DNA of 64,000 bases, taken from NCBI GenBank assembly GCA_024236495.1, contig JACKKJ010000002.1, forward strand, positions 304,501 to 368,500. The letters run 5' to 3'. Both the position numbers and the translations under genes were made by a program. Positions 17,570 through 24,914 of this stretch are shown here, piece after piece. This DNA is from Paracoccaceae bacterium. Its GTDB lineage: Bacteria > Pseudomonadota > Alphaproteobacteria > Rhodobacterales > Rhodobacteraceae. How positions within the stretch are numbered: position 1 is the first letter of the stretch; each line of letters starts with the position of its first letter. Below the pieces are notes generated by a model that made no database searches, was not told the DNA's origin, and saw nothing but the letters and a program-made list of their open reading frames with translations.

Positions 17570-18979
17570 ATGACCCTGCTAGACCGCCTGACCACCCTGC
17601 TTGGCCCCGCCCATGTCCTGACCGGACAGGATTGCGCGCCCTACACGGCCGAATGGATCGGCAAGTACCACTGGCAACCGCTCGCGGTGCTGCGCCCCGC
17701 CGACCGCGACCAGGTTTCGGCGATCCTGCGGATCGCATCGGAAACCGGCACACCGGTCGTCCCCGTGGGCGGGCGCACCGGCCTTGTCGGCGGGACCGAG
17801 GCCGAGGGGCGGCTGATGCTGTCGCTCGAACGAATGAACCGGATCCGCGAAATCCGACCCCAGGCGCGCATTGCAGTGGTCGAGCCCGGCGTGATCCTGT
17901 CACGGCTTCACGATGCGGCAGCCGACCACGGGCTTTACTTTCCCCTGTGGTTCGGCGCGCGTGGTTCGGCGATGATCGGGGGCGTTCTTTCGACGAATGC
18001 GGGCGGGTCGAACGTGCTGCGTTACGGATCGACCCGGGCGCTCTGCCTCGGGCTTGAGGTCGTGCTGGCCGACGGGCGCGTTCTCGATCTGATGAGCGAG
18101 TTGCACAAGGACAATTCCGGCTACGACCTCAGGGATCTGTTCATCGGTGCGGAGGGCACGCTTGGCGTCATCACCGCGGCGGTGATGAAGCTGGTTCCCG
18201 CGCCACGCGCCCATGCGACGGCGATGCTGGCGATGCCCTCGCTCGACGCGGCGCTTGTCCTTCTCAACCGGCTTCAGGCCCAGACCGGCGGCCTTGTCGA
18301 GGCGTTCGAATTCATGCCGCGCAGCTATCAGGAACTGCTGGTCGCGCGCCGCCCCGACCTTGGCCTTGCCTTCGACCGGATCCACGACGTCACCATCCTC
18401 GTTGAACTGGGTGCAACGGCGCCGCGCGACTGCGATCCCGCACCGGACGGCGCGCTGCCCTTGGCCTCGCTGCTTGAGGACACGCTTGCCGAGATGCTCG
18501 AGGAAGGGCTGGTCAGCGACGCGGTCATCGCGACGTCAGAGTCCCAGCGCGCCGCGCTTTGGGCACGGCGCGAGGCGGCGGCAGAGATCGGAACACCCCT
18601 TTCCGGACCAATGGTCGATACCGACATCTGCGTGCCCGTCGACAAGGTCGCGGCCTTCCTCACGGCCGCGGAAACCGGGATTGCCGCGCTGGACCCGGGT
18701 GCGTTTCCGCATTGTGTCGCGCATCTGGGCGACGGCAATGTCCACTTCGCCGTCTTCCCGACCCGCGACGATCCCACCCTGTCAGAGGCGATGATCCGCG
18801 TCGTCGAGGACGCGGTTCAGGACCTGGGCGGAAGCTTCTCGGCCGAACATGGCGTCGGGCTCTCGAAGCTTGGCTCCATGCGACGGCGCAAGAATCCGGT
18901 CGCGCTTGACCTCATGCGGGCGGTCAAGTCGGCCTTCGATCCGGCGGGCATCCTGAACCCCGGCAAGGTCATCCCCTGA
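17570..18979 (+). CDS. FAD-linked D-2-hydroxyacid (hydroxyglutarate/lactate-type) dehydrogenase
   Basis: 469-residue flavoenzyme of the VAO/PCMH family. The N-terminal FAD-binding domain shows VVPVGGRTGLVGGTE (about 64-78), STNAGGSNVLRYGSTRAL and GYDLRDLFIGAEGTLGVIT. The C-terminal FAD-linked oxidase domain shows HLGDGNVHFAVF (metal-binding His pair) and FSAEHGVGLSKLGSM near the end. This order matches D-2-hydroxyglutarate dehydrogenase, D-lactate dehydrogenase (cytochrome) and GlcD-like proteins; I cannot tell the substrate. ATG at 17570 has GGAGG four bases upstream, so I prefer it to the in-frame ATG at 17540. It diverges from the demethylase gene with 95 bases between and may serve the same catabolic route (inference). 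Confidence 0.85.
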   Translation: MTLLDRLTTLLGPAHVLTGQDCAPYTAEWIGKYHWQPLAVLRPADRDQVSAILRIASETGTPVVPVGGRTGLVGGTEAEGRLMLSLERMNRIREIRPQARIAVVEPGVILSRLHDAAADHGLYFPLWFGARGSAMIGGVLSTNAGGSNVLRYGSTRALCLGLEVVLADGRVLDLMSELHKDNSGYDLRDLFIGAEGTLGVITAAVMKLVPAPRAHATAMLAMPSLDAALVLLNRLQAQTGGLVEAFEFMPRSYQELLVARRPDLGLAFDRIHDVTILVELGATAPRDCDPAPDGALPLASLLEDTLAEMLEEGLVSDAVIATSESQRAALWARREAAAEIGTPLSGPMVDTDICVPVDKVAAFLTAAETGIAALDPGAFPHCVAHLGDGNVHFAVFPTRDDPTLSEAMIRVVEDAVQDLGGSFSAEHGVGLSKLGSMRRRKNPVALDLMRAVKSAFDPAGILNPGKVIP

Positions 18980-18996
18980 CGCGGGCCAGGGGGCGA

Positions 18997-19953
18997 TCAG
19001 CCGTGGCGCCAGTCGAAGAAACCTTCACCGGCCTGCTCCAGAAGGTCGCGCGCAAGGTCGCGCCCCGCCTCGGCCCCGTCGGACACCGCGCATCGGCGTT
19101 CGCCTGCGATCGCCTCGGAACCGTCGGGGCGCAGGATCTCGCCGCGCAGCCAGAGCCCGTCGCCAGCATGGACTGCAAGCCCGGCAATCGGCGTCTCGCA
19201 TGACCCGTCAAGGGCGGCCAGGAACGCCCGCTCCGCGTCAAGGCGCTCAGCCGTCGGCCTGTGGTGAATCGCGTCCAGGAGATTCCCGGCGACCGCATTG
19301 TCCTGGCGCCGTTCGATTCCAATCGCCCCCTGTGCCACCGCAGGGAGCATGTCCTCGGGCGCGATGGCCGTCCGCGCGACCCAGGCCATGCCGAGCCTGT
19401 TCAGCCCTGCCATCGCGAGGAAGGTCGCGACGGCCACGCCTTCTTCCAGTTTCTTCAACCGGGTCTGCACATTGCCGCGGAACTGCACCAGCCTCAGATC
19501 GGGCCGACGATTGGCAAGCTGGGCGCGCCGCCGAAGGCTCGACGACCCGACAAGCGCGCCTTCGGGAAGGTCGGCGATCGACGCATGTTCGCGCGACACG
19601 AAGGCATCGCACACGTCCTCTCGCGGCAGATAGCAATCCAGCACCAGCCCATCGGGCTGGGCGACGGGCATGTCCTTCATCGAATGAACCGCGATGTCGA
19701 TGCGGCCCGCCAGAAGCGCCTCTTCGATTTCCTTGGTGAATAGACCCTTGCCGCCGACCTCCTTCAGGGGGCGGTCGGCCGCGATCATCGCACGGTCGTC
19801 GCCCGTCGTCTTGATGATCACGATCTCGAAGGCATCTTCCGACAGGCCATGAGCCTCCATCAGTCGACGGCGCGTCTCGAATGCCTGCGCGAGCGCAAGC
19901 GGCGATCCACGGGTTCCAATCTTCAGCGGGGATTTGGCGTTGGGCTGTGTCAT
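18997..19953 (-). CDS. hemC: Porphobilinogen deaminase (hydroxymethylbilane synthase)
   Basis: Joins four porphobilinogens into hydroxymethylbilane in heme and bacteriochlorophyll synthesis. The 318-residue length is normal. KIGTRGSPLALAQAFET at the N-terminus and the cofactor-binding Cys in LDGSCETPIAG (about 245) are diagnostic. ATG at 19953 gives the standard N-terminus; the longer open frame to 20202 overlaps hemE and is spurious. It diverges from hemE with a gap of 104 bases, the usual arrangement in Rhodobacteraceae, and converges with the hydroxyacid dehydrogenase gene. Confidence 0.95.
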   Translation of the reverse strand: MTQPNAKSPLKIGTRGSPLALAQAFETRRRLMEAHGLSEDAFEIVIIKTTGDDRAMIAADRPLKEVGGKGLFTKEIEEALLAGRIDIAVHSMKDMPVAQPDGLVLDCYLPREDVCDAFVSREHASIADLPEGALVGSSSLRRRAQLANRRPDLRLVQFRGNVQTRLKKLEEGVAVATFLAMAGLNRLGMAWVARTAIAPEDMLPAVAQGAIGIERRQDNAVAGNLLDAIHHRPTAERLDAERAFLAALDGSCETPIAGLAVHAGDGLWLRGEILRPDGSEAIAGERRCAVSDGAEAGRDLARDLLEQAGEGFFDWRHG

Positions 19954-20057
19954 GCGACCGGCATAGCCGCGACACATTGGCCGTGCAATGGGGCTTGTCC
20001 TGACTTCGCCTTGACATCCGGTCGCAGGCAGCGATGAAGGAGGCGAAGGAGAACCCG

Positions 20058-21086
20058 ATGACCAAGACGATCCTGCGTGCGCTGGCTGGCGAAACCCAGG
20101 CCATCCCCCCGATCTGGATGATGCGCCAGGCGGGCCGGTACCTGCCCGAATACCGCGCCACCCGCGCGCAGGCGGGGGATTTCCTGTCGCTGTGCTACAC
20201 ACCCGACCTGGCGGCCGAGGTCACGCTCCAACCGATCCGGCGCTACGGTTTCGACGCGGCGATCCTGTTCGCCGACATCCTTCTTCTGCCTCAGGCGCTG
20301 GGGGCGGACCTGTGGTTCGAGACCGGCGAGGGCCCGCGTCTATCGACCACGACAAGCGCCGCCGACCTGGGGCGGCTGGGCGGCAAGGACGACATTCATG
20401 AACGTCTTTCGCCGGTCTACGAAACCGTCCGGATCCTGTCGCGCGAACTGCCCCGCGAAACCACGCTGATCGGCTTCGCGGGCGCCCCCTGGACGGTAGC
20501 AACCTACATGATCGCCGGGCGCGGCACCCCGGATCAGGGACCAGCACACGCGCTCAAGGGCGCTAATCGCGCTACCTTCTCGGCGTTGATCGACCTTCTG
20601 ACCGATGCGACGGTCGAATACCTTTCTGCGCAGGTTTCGGCGGGCGCCGAAGTCATCAAGCTGTTCGACAGCTGGGCCGGTTCCCTGAAGGGGCAGGATT
20701 TCACCGACTTCGCCCTGGAACCCGCCCGCCGCATCATCGCCGCGCTCAAGGCACGCCACCCGGACCTGCCCGTCATCGCCTTCCCCCGCGAAGCCGGGGA
20801 CCGCTACATCGGCTTCGCGCGCGCGACAGGCGCCGATTGCGTGGCGATCGACAATTCCGTGTCGGCGGGATGGGCGGCCGAACATGTTCAGAAGGACGGT
20901 TGCGTGCAGGGCAACCTTGATCCGTCGCTTCTTGTGTCCGGCGGCGACCGGCTTGTCGACGAAACGCGGCGGGTTGTCCGAGCGTTCGCTGGTGGGCCGC
21001 ACATCTTCAATCTCGGCCATGGAATCACGCCGGACGCGAGCCCCGAGAACGTCGCGCGCATGATCGAGGCCGTTCGCGCAGGTTAA
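20058..21086 (+). CDS. hemE: Uroporphyrinogen decarboxylase
   Basis: Decarboxylates uroporphyrinogen III to coproporphyrinogen III, the substrate of HemF and HemN, both also in this window. 342 residues, normal length. Signature PIWMMRQAGRYLPEYR (about 17-32) and the second signature IGFAGAPWTVATYMI are present. ATG at 20058 has AAGGAG seven bases upstream; the open frame begins at 20034 without need. It is transcribed away from hemC. The downstream gap leads into the small-protein island. Confidence 0.96.
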   Translation: MTKTILRALAGETQAIPPIWMMRQAGRYLPEYRATRAQAGDFLSLCYTPDLAAEVTLQPIRRYGFDAAILFADILLLPQALGADLWFETGEGPRLSTTTSAADLGRLGGKDDIHERLSPVYETVRILSRELPRETTLIGFAGAPWTVATYMIAGRGTPDQGPAHALKGANRATFSALIDLLTDATVEYLSAQVSAGAEVIKLFDSWAGSLKGQDFTDFALEPARRIIAALKARHPDLPVIAFPREAGDRYIGFARATGADCVAIDNSVSAGWAAEHVQKDGCVQGNLDPSLLVSGGDRLVDETRRVVRAFAGGPHIFNLGHGITPDASPENVARMIEAVRAG

Positions 21087-21164
21087 TCGCTTTTTAGGCA
21101 GATTCACGTCATCGTTAAGTCACTTTGTTCTTCGACCTTCGCGGCAAGGGTGGCGAGATTGCCG

Positions 21165-21188
21165 GCCTTTCCGCGGCTTCGGAAAGGC
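21165..21188 (+). other. Hairpin upstream of the first small leader protein
   Basis: GCCTTTCC (21165-21172) pairs perfectly with GGAAAGGC (21181-21188) over an eight-base loop, and flanking CCGG bases extend it with a bulge. No T-run follows. It lies between the hemE stop and the ribosome site of the next gene, so it could be a hemE 3' stabiliser or a leader structure. Confidence 0.4.
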
Positions 21189-21213
21189 TGCCGGTCATTG
21201 AACGAAGGATTTT

Positions 21214-21513
21214 ATGATGATTGAGAATTCCGAAAACAAGATGTCACGCCGTCGCGCGCTGATGCGGGTCGGCCTTCTGTCGCTTGGCGCCTACTCGGTC
21301 CCCGCGGTCACGGCACTCAGCTACGCGGTGACGGTTTCCGAACCCAATACGGCGCCTTCGTCCTCGGCGCCCGAACCCTCGACGCCGGAAAGGACGCGCC
21401 ACCAAAGGCAGGATCGCGACAAAAGTGGCCCCAGCAGCCCCAGACGCGCCGGCAGATCATCGGACGGATGCGGTGACGTGAACGGGTTGGGCTGCGCCGC
21501 AGGGTCCGAGTAG
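21214..21513 (+). CDS. Small protein 1 with shared twin-arginine-like leader and C-X7-C tail
   Basis: Not a family I can name. 99 residues: short acidic start, then SRRRALMRVGLLSLGAYSV (about 11-29) and PAVTALSYA, which looks like a Tat-type signal with an A-X-A-like end, then a polar Ser/Pro/Arg tail of about 60 residues ending DGCGDVNGLGC plus five residues. The leader is shared with the next two small genes. AAGGAT lies about six bases before ATG 21214 (ATG 21217 is also possible). The gene has its own terminator at 21543-21592. It is part of an accessory island with the HprK-PqqD gene. It could be an exported protein, a modified-peptide precursor, or both. Confidence 0.7.
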   Translation: MMIENSENKMSRRRALMRVGLLSLGAYSVPAVTALSYAVTVSEPNTAPSSSAPEPSTPERTRHQRQDRDKSGPSSPRRAGRSSDGCGDVNGLGCAAGSE

Positions 21514-21542
21514 CAACGTCGAAAGAAGATACAAGAGCAAAA

Positions 21543-21592
21543 CGCCGCCCGGAGCGACTGGCCAACCGCCAGTGGGCTTCGGGCGGCGCTTT
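21543..21592 (+). terminator. Terminator after small protein 1
   Basis: CGCCGCCCG (21543-21551) pairs with CGGGCGGCG (21580-21588), followed by CTTTGATTT. A smaller inner hairpin (ACTGGC with GCCAGT) fills the loop. It lies 29 bases after the gene's stop. Confidence 0.75.
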
Positions 21593-21632
21593 GATTTGGG
21601 ATGTTTCGGACCGCGTGGAACAAGGGCTGGAC

Positions 21633-21650
21633 TATTCTCAAGGTAGAATA
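21633..21650. promoter_or_regulatory. Inverted repeat upstream of small protein 2
   Basis: TATTCT (21633-21638) and AGAATA (21645-21650) are perfect inverted repeats with a six-base spacer in a locally AT-rich stretch, about 125 bases before small gene 2. It may be an operator or part of a promoter; chance is possible with six-base arms. Confidence 0.3.
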
Positions 21651-21773
21651 AAATTTCTGCATTCTCGTCATGGTTTAGACAAATTCCTGATTAATCTGCG
21701 GCAAGGGTTAACTGAACAACACCCGTTTTCAATGGTATCGCATCGACAAGATGCTTGAACGTAAGGAATTGAA

Positions 21774-22067
21774 ATGACTGAGAGCTCAAAACAATTCATG
21801 TCGCGCCGCCGGGCGCTTTCGCGGATCGGTCTGGTTGCCCTGGGCGCCTACACCGTCCCCGCGGTGACTTCGCTCGGCTACGCTGCAGCGGGCAGCGCCT
21901 CTTCCGGCGAAAGCTCCGGCGCGTCCCGCGCGGGCCGGAAGGAAAAGCGCGGAAAACACCGCCACGGTTCCGGAATGTCGGGACCGAGCGGTGGCGGCTG
22001 CGGACCGAAGCCCGAGCCCGAGGCCCCGGCGCCCGAGCCGGAAGCACCGGCTGCCGGCGAAAACTGA
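21774..22067 (+). CDS. Small protein 2 with shared twin-arginine-like leader
   Basis: 97 residues and unrecognised beyond its island paralogues. After MTESSKQFM comes SRRRALSRIGLVALGAYTV (about 10-28) and PAVTSLGYA, aligned without gaps to small protein 1. The tail differs: a basic Ser/Gly/Lys/Arg/His stretch, GGGCGPKPEPE with a single Cys, then Pro-Glu-Ala repeats to the end. AAGGA lies seven bases before ATG 21774. It has its own palindromic terminator at 22083. The constant leader with a diverged tail suggests the leader is what the cell recognises, either Tat or the PqqD-like domain encoded downstream (inference). Confidence 0.7.
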   Translation: MTESSKQFMSRRRALSRIGLVALGAYTVPAVTSLGYAAAGSASSGESSGASRAGRKEKRGKHRHGSGMSGPSGGGCGPKPEPEAPAPEPEAPAAGEN

Positions 22068-22082
22068 TTTGAATGGCGATAC

Positions 22083-22111
22083 CGGCCCCGGGGTACCCCG
22101 GGGCCGCTTTC
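22083..22111 (+). terminator. Terminator after small protein 2
   Basis: CGGCCCCGGGGT (22083-22094) is followed directly by its exact complement ACCCCGGGGCCG (22095-22106) and then CTTTCATT. It begins 16 bases after the stop. Confidence 0.75.
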
Positions 22112-22199
22112 ATTCCGGCCCTCGCATTCAGAAAATCGGCGGACCCTTGCCTTGGGATGGCAATGTTTCGCCCACATTTTGACACAACTTTATTCGACT

Positions 22200-22228
22200 T
22201 TGACGTTCATTCTGCCCCTCCATAGGTT
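22200..22228 (+). promoter_or_regulatory. Possible promoter of small protein 3
   Basis: TTGACG (22200-22205) and TAGGTT (22223-22228) are spaced by 17 bases and lie about 60 bases before the start codon. A second TTGACA at 22179-22184 lies just upstream. The -10 match is weak. Confidence 0.3.
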
Positions 22229-22287
22229 CCGTACCACACAGACCGACGAACACCTGAACAACACACAATAACAACGGAGAAGACACG

Positions 22288-22599
22288 ATGAACGAGCTAG
22301 AGAAAGATTCCGAGGGGGCCGTTGTCTCCCGTCGCCGCGCACTTGTGCGGATCGGCGCATTGGCGCTTGCGGCCTACAGTATTCCCGCGGTGACGACACT
22401 CGCCCAGGCGCATGCCAGCGGCGGCGGAAGCGGCGGTGGTGATGGCGGCGGAAGCGGCGGTGGTGATGGTGGCGGAAGCGGCAGCAGCGGCAGCAGCGGC
22501 AGCAGCGGGTCGTCATCGCCGTCAAGCTCATCGTCGGATGGCTCCGGCGCGGGCTGCGCAGACAGCACGGACGCGAGTTGCTCGGCGACCACGAACTGA
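22288..22599 (+). CDS. Small protein 3 with shared leader, Gly/Ser repeats and C-X7-C tail
   Basis: 103 residues. The leader SRRRALVRIGALALAAYSI (about 14-32) and PAVTTLAQAHA aligns with small proteins 1 and 2 and again ends in a signal-peptidase-like A-X-A. A Gly/Ser/Asp repeat region follows, then a Ser-rich run, and the end is AGCADSTDASC plus five residues, the same C-X7-C spacing as in small protein 1. GGAG precedes ATG 22288 at a normal distance. It is the last small gene before the HprK-PqqD gene, 59 bases away with no clear terminator, so these two are probably co-transcribed. Function unknown; the Ser-rich tail could be a kinase target (inference). Confidence 0.72.
   Translation: MNELEKDSEGAVVSRRRALVRIGALALAAYSIPAVTTLAQAHASGGGSGGGDGGGSGGGDGGGSGSSGSSGSSGSSSPSSSSSDGSGAGCADSTDASCSATTN
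22420..22510 (+). repeat. Tandem repeats inside small protein 3
   Basis: Two exact 24-base units (22420-22443 and 22444-22467) encode Gly-Gly-Gly-Ser-Gly-Gly-Gly-Asp, and a partial third unit follows. From about 22477 a nine-base unit encoding Gly-Ser-Ser repeats about three times. Such repeats can change length by slippage. Confidence 0.8.
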
Positions 22600-22658
22600 T
22601 TTGATCCGCGGAGGGGCATCTGGCATGGTCCTCCGCAACTCCAACTTGGTCGGCGTGA

Positions 22659-23891
22659 ATGTCTGACACTTCATCCGCAGGTAGCCCTGGCCCCACCCAG
22701 CAGTTGTACTTCACGGATATCGACCTGCCGGTCGTCCTGGAAGGCTGCCCGGAGCTGTTGCCTATCTTGCGTCGCGTCATGCCGTTCTGGCCGGTTCGCA
22801 TGGCGGAAGGCACGTCTGACGCCTGTATTCGCGTTGCGCCTTCGGCGTCCGGGAAATACCGGGTATCCTACGAGACTGACGGCAAGGCCCCAAGCGAGTG
22901 GAATGCCGTCAACGCCGTCTGCGAAATCATTGCCGATCTCGCCTGGGAACGATTGCGTTCAGACGAGACGCTGTTCTGCCTGCACGGTGCGGCGGTCGTC
23001 TTTGCAGGGCGGCTCGTCATCTTTCCGAACGATCACAGGGCCGGGAAAAGCACACTGACGGCGGTCCTTGGCCATCAGGGCCGCACGATCTTCGGCGACG
23101 ACGTGCTGCCGATCGCGATTGCGCCGGACGGAACGATCGAAGGGATCGCCACCGGCGTCCTGCCACGAATCCGCCTGCCGGTGCCGCCTTCGTTTTCCCC
23201 TGCCTTCCAGACCTGGGCCGCCCGGAACGCCGCGCCGGGCAACGCCCAGTACAAGTATCTTGATGTGCCCGGACTTGCTGCACACGGCGCCCGCCTTCCG
23301 ATCGGCGCCATCGTCCGTCTCGAACGCAAAGAGGCGCAGACTCCGATGATCCGGCCGCTTTCCGCCGGGGAGGCCTTTGAAAGCGTGGTGGACCGAAATT
23401 TCGCCCGCAGCCATCACACCGCACGCATCCTGCGAACGTTCGATTCGCTGGCGACACAGGTGCGTCTTGCATCGCTTGTCTACGATTCGGCCGAAGAGGC
23501 CGCAGAGCTTCTGGCAAGTGAATTCCTGTCTTGGGATACCCCGCCGGCCACGGTGGACCTGTCCTTCGACAGGTCGGCGCAACCGGCCGAAGACGGCGCG
23601 GAAGGCCCCGCCTACGACCCCGGGCAACGCTACATCCGCGCGGACGGCCTGACAGAGACGACGATCGACGGACAGCAATATGTCGCCGATGGCGACGGGC
23701 GCGGGCTGTTCCGCCTGAACCCCGGCGCCCGGATCATCTGGGCGGTGCTTGAAGAACCCGCATCCGGCCCCGAGGTCGCCGAGATCGTCTCGACCGTGTT
23801 TCCCGCTGAAGATCCAGCCCGCATCGCCGACGATTGCGCCCGCACGGTGCATGACTTCCTAAACAACGCGCTGATCGTTCCGGCCGCCTGA
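22659..23891 (+). CDS. HPr-kinase-like protein with C-terminal PqqD-like domain
   Basis: 410-residue protein of unknown pathway. The central part (about 100-320) resembles HprK-related and lasso-peptide kinases: ETLFCLHGAAVVFAGRLVIF, a P-loop-like NDHRAGKST (about 128-136) and GDDVLPI. The P-loop is unusual, with HR where relatives mostly have SG. The last 85 residues (from YIRADGLTETTID to the C-terminus) look like PqqD, the peptide-binding domain used as recognition element in ribosomal-peptide modification. It directly follows small protein 3, so I infer that it binds the shared leaders and may phosphorylate the Ser-rich tails. Known relatives include kinases that phosphorylate lasso-peptide precursors. 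No lasso cyclase or radical SAM gene is nearby. Confidence 0.72.
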   Translation: MSDTSSAGSPGPTQQLYFTDIDLPVVLEGCPELLPILRRVMPFWPVRMAEGTSDACIRVAPSASGKYRVSYETDGKAPSEWNAVNAVCEIIADLAWERLRSDETLFCLHGAAVVFAGRLVIFPNDHRAGKSTLTAVLGHQGRTIFGDDVLPIAIAPDGTIEGIATGVLPRIRLPVPPSFSPAFQTWAARNAAPGNAQYKYLDVPGLAAHGARLPIGAIVRLERKEAQTPMIRPLSAGEAFESVVDRNFARSHHTARILRTFDSLATQVRLASLVYDSAEEAAELLASEFLSWDTPPATVDLSFDRSAQPAEDGAEGPAYDPGQRYIRADGLTETTIDGQQYVADGDGRGLFRLNPGARIIWAVLEEPASGPEVAEIVSTVFPAEDPARIADDCARTVHDFLNNALIVPAA

Positions 23892-23913
23892 CCCGCCCGT
23901 CGGTCCCGGTGGC

Positions 23914-24780
23914 CTAGGGCCACTTCGCGATGGGCGGAAGGCTCATCAGCACGGCATTGGCGTCATGCCCGGTCTCAAGCCCGAACTTCGTGCCCCGGTC
24001 GTAGACAAGATTGTATTCGGCATAAAGGCCGCGATGGACCAGCTGCGCCTCGCGGTCCGCTTCGGTCGCGGCGGTCCCGATCCGGCGTTCCGTCACCGGA
24101 CAGAACGCCGGCAGGAAGGCGCGCCCGACAGACTGGGTGAAAGCGAAATCGGCTTCCCAGTCGCCGGTGTTCAGGTCGTCGTAGAAGATGCCGCCAACGC
24201 CCCGCGCGCGGCCCCTGTGCGGGACAAAGAAGTATTCGTCCGCCCAGGCCTTGAAGCGGTCGTAGTAGGCGGGATCGTGCGCGTCGCAGGCGGCCCGAAG
24301 CGCGGCATGAAAATGGCGCGTGTCCTCGTCATATTCGATGCAGGGGTTCAGGTCCGCGCCGCCGCCGAACCACCAGGCATGCGGCGTCCAGAACATGCGC
24401 GTGTTCATATGCACAGCCGGCGTGTGTGGGTTTTGCATATGCGCGACAAGGCTGATACCGGATGCCCAGAACCGCGGATCATCGGCCATTCCGGGGACGC
24501 CGCGGGCAGCCATCGCCTTTTGCGCCCGTTCCCCAAGCGCGCCATGCACGGTCGAGACGTTGACCCCAACCTTCTCGAATACCGAACCGCCGCGCATCAC
24601 GCTCATCAATCCGCCACCGCCGCCCTCGCCGCGGTGCGTCTGGGTCACCTCGAACCGGCCGGGGTCACGCGCGGCACCGGAATGGGCATCCTCCAGCCCC
24701 TCGAAGGCCGCGACGATGTCGTCCCTGAGCGACCGGAACCATGCCGATGCACGGGATTTGCGATCTTCGAAATCGGTCAT
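23914..24780 (-). CDS. hemF: Oxygen-dependent coproporphyrinogen III oxidase
   Basis: Converts coproporphyrinogen III to protoporphyrinogen IX with O2. 288 residues, normal length. The signature region VNVSTVHG, the metal/substrate segment HMNTRMFW, and FFVPHRGRARGVGGIFYDDL are all present. It lies convergent with the HprK-PqqD gene (22 bases apart) and is the aerobic counterpart of HemN, found 19 kb away under an FNR-type site. Confidence 0.95.
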   Translation of the reverse strand: MTDFEDRKSRASAWFRSLRDDIVAAFEGLEDAHSGAARDPGRFEVTQTHRGEGGGGGLMSVMRGGSVFEKVGVNVSTVHGALGERAQKAMAARGVPGMADDPRFWASGISLVAHMQNPHTPAVHMNTRMFWTPHAWWFGGGADLNPCIEYDEDTRHFHAALRAACDAHDPAYYDRFKAWADEYFFVPHRGRARGVGGIFYDDLNTGDWEADFAFTQSVGRAFLPAFCPVTERRIGTAATEADREAQLVHRGLYAEYNLVYDRGTKFGLETGHDANAVLMSLPPIAKWP

Positions 24781-24914
24781 GTCGGCATCCTCCTGTTCGT
24801 GGCCTGCCTAGCAGCTTTGCGTGTCCGCTGCCAGTTGCCGAAGCCCTGGCCCGATCCGCCCTTGGATCGATGCGCCGATGGGCTATCCTTGTGGCGGGAA
24901 AGGATGAGTCGCCA

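Noticed and set aside
21712..22264. CTGAACAACAC shared upstream of small genes 2 and 3 (21712-21722 and 22254-22264)
   Set aside because: The 11-base match lies at different distances (about 52 and 24 bases) from the start codons, so it may be chance; not reported as an element.
22420..22510. Possible CRISPR or intergenic repeat array
   Set aside because: The repeats are in frame inside a coding region, have no spacers, and encode Gly/Ser/Asp units.
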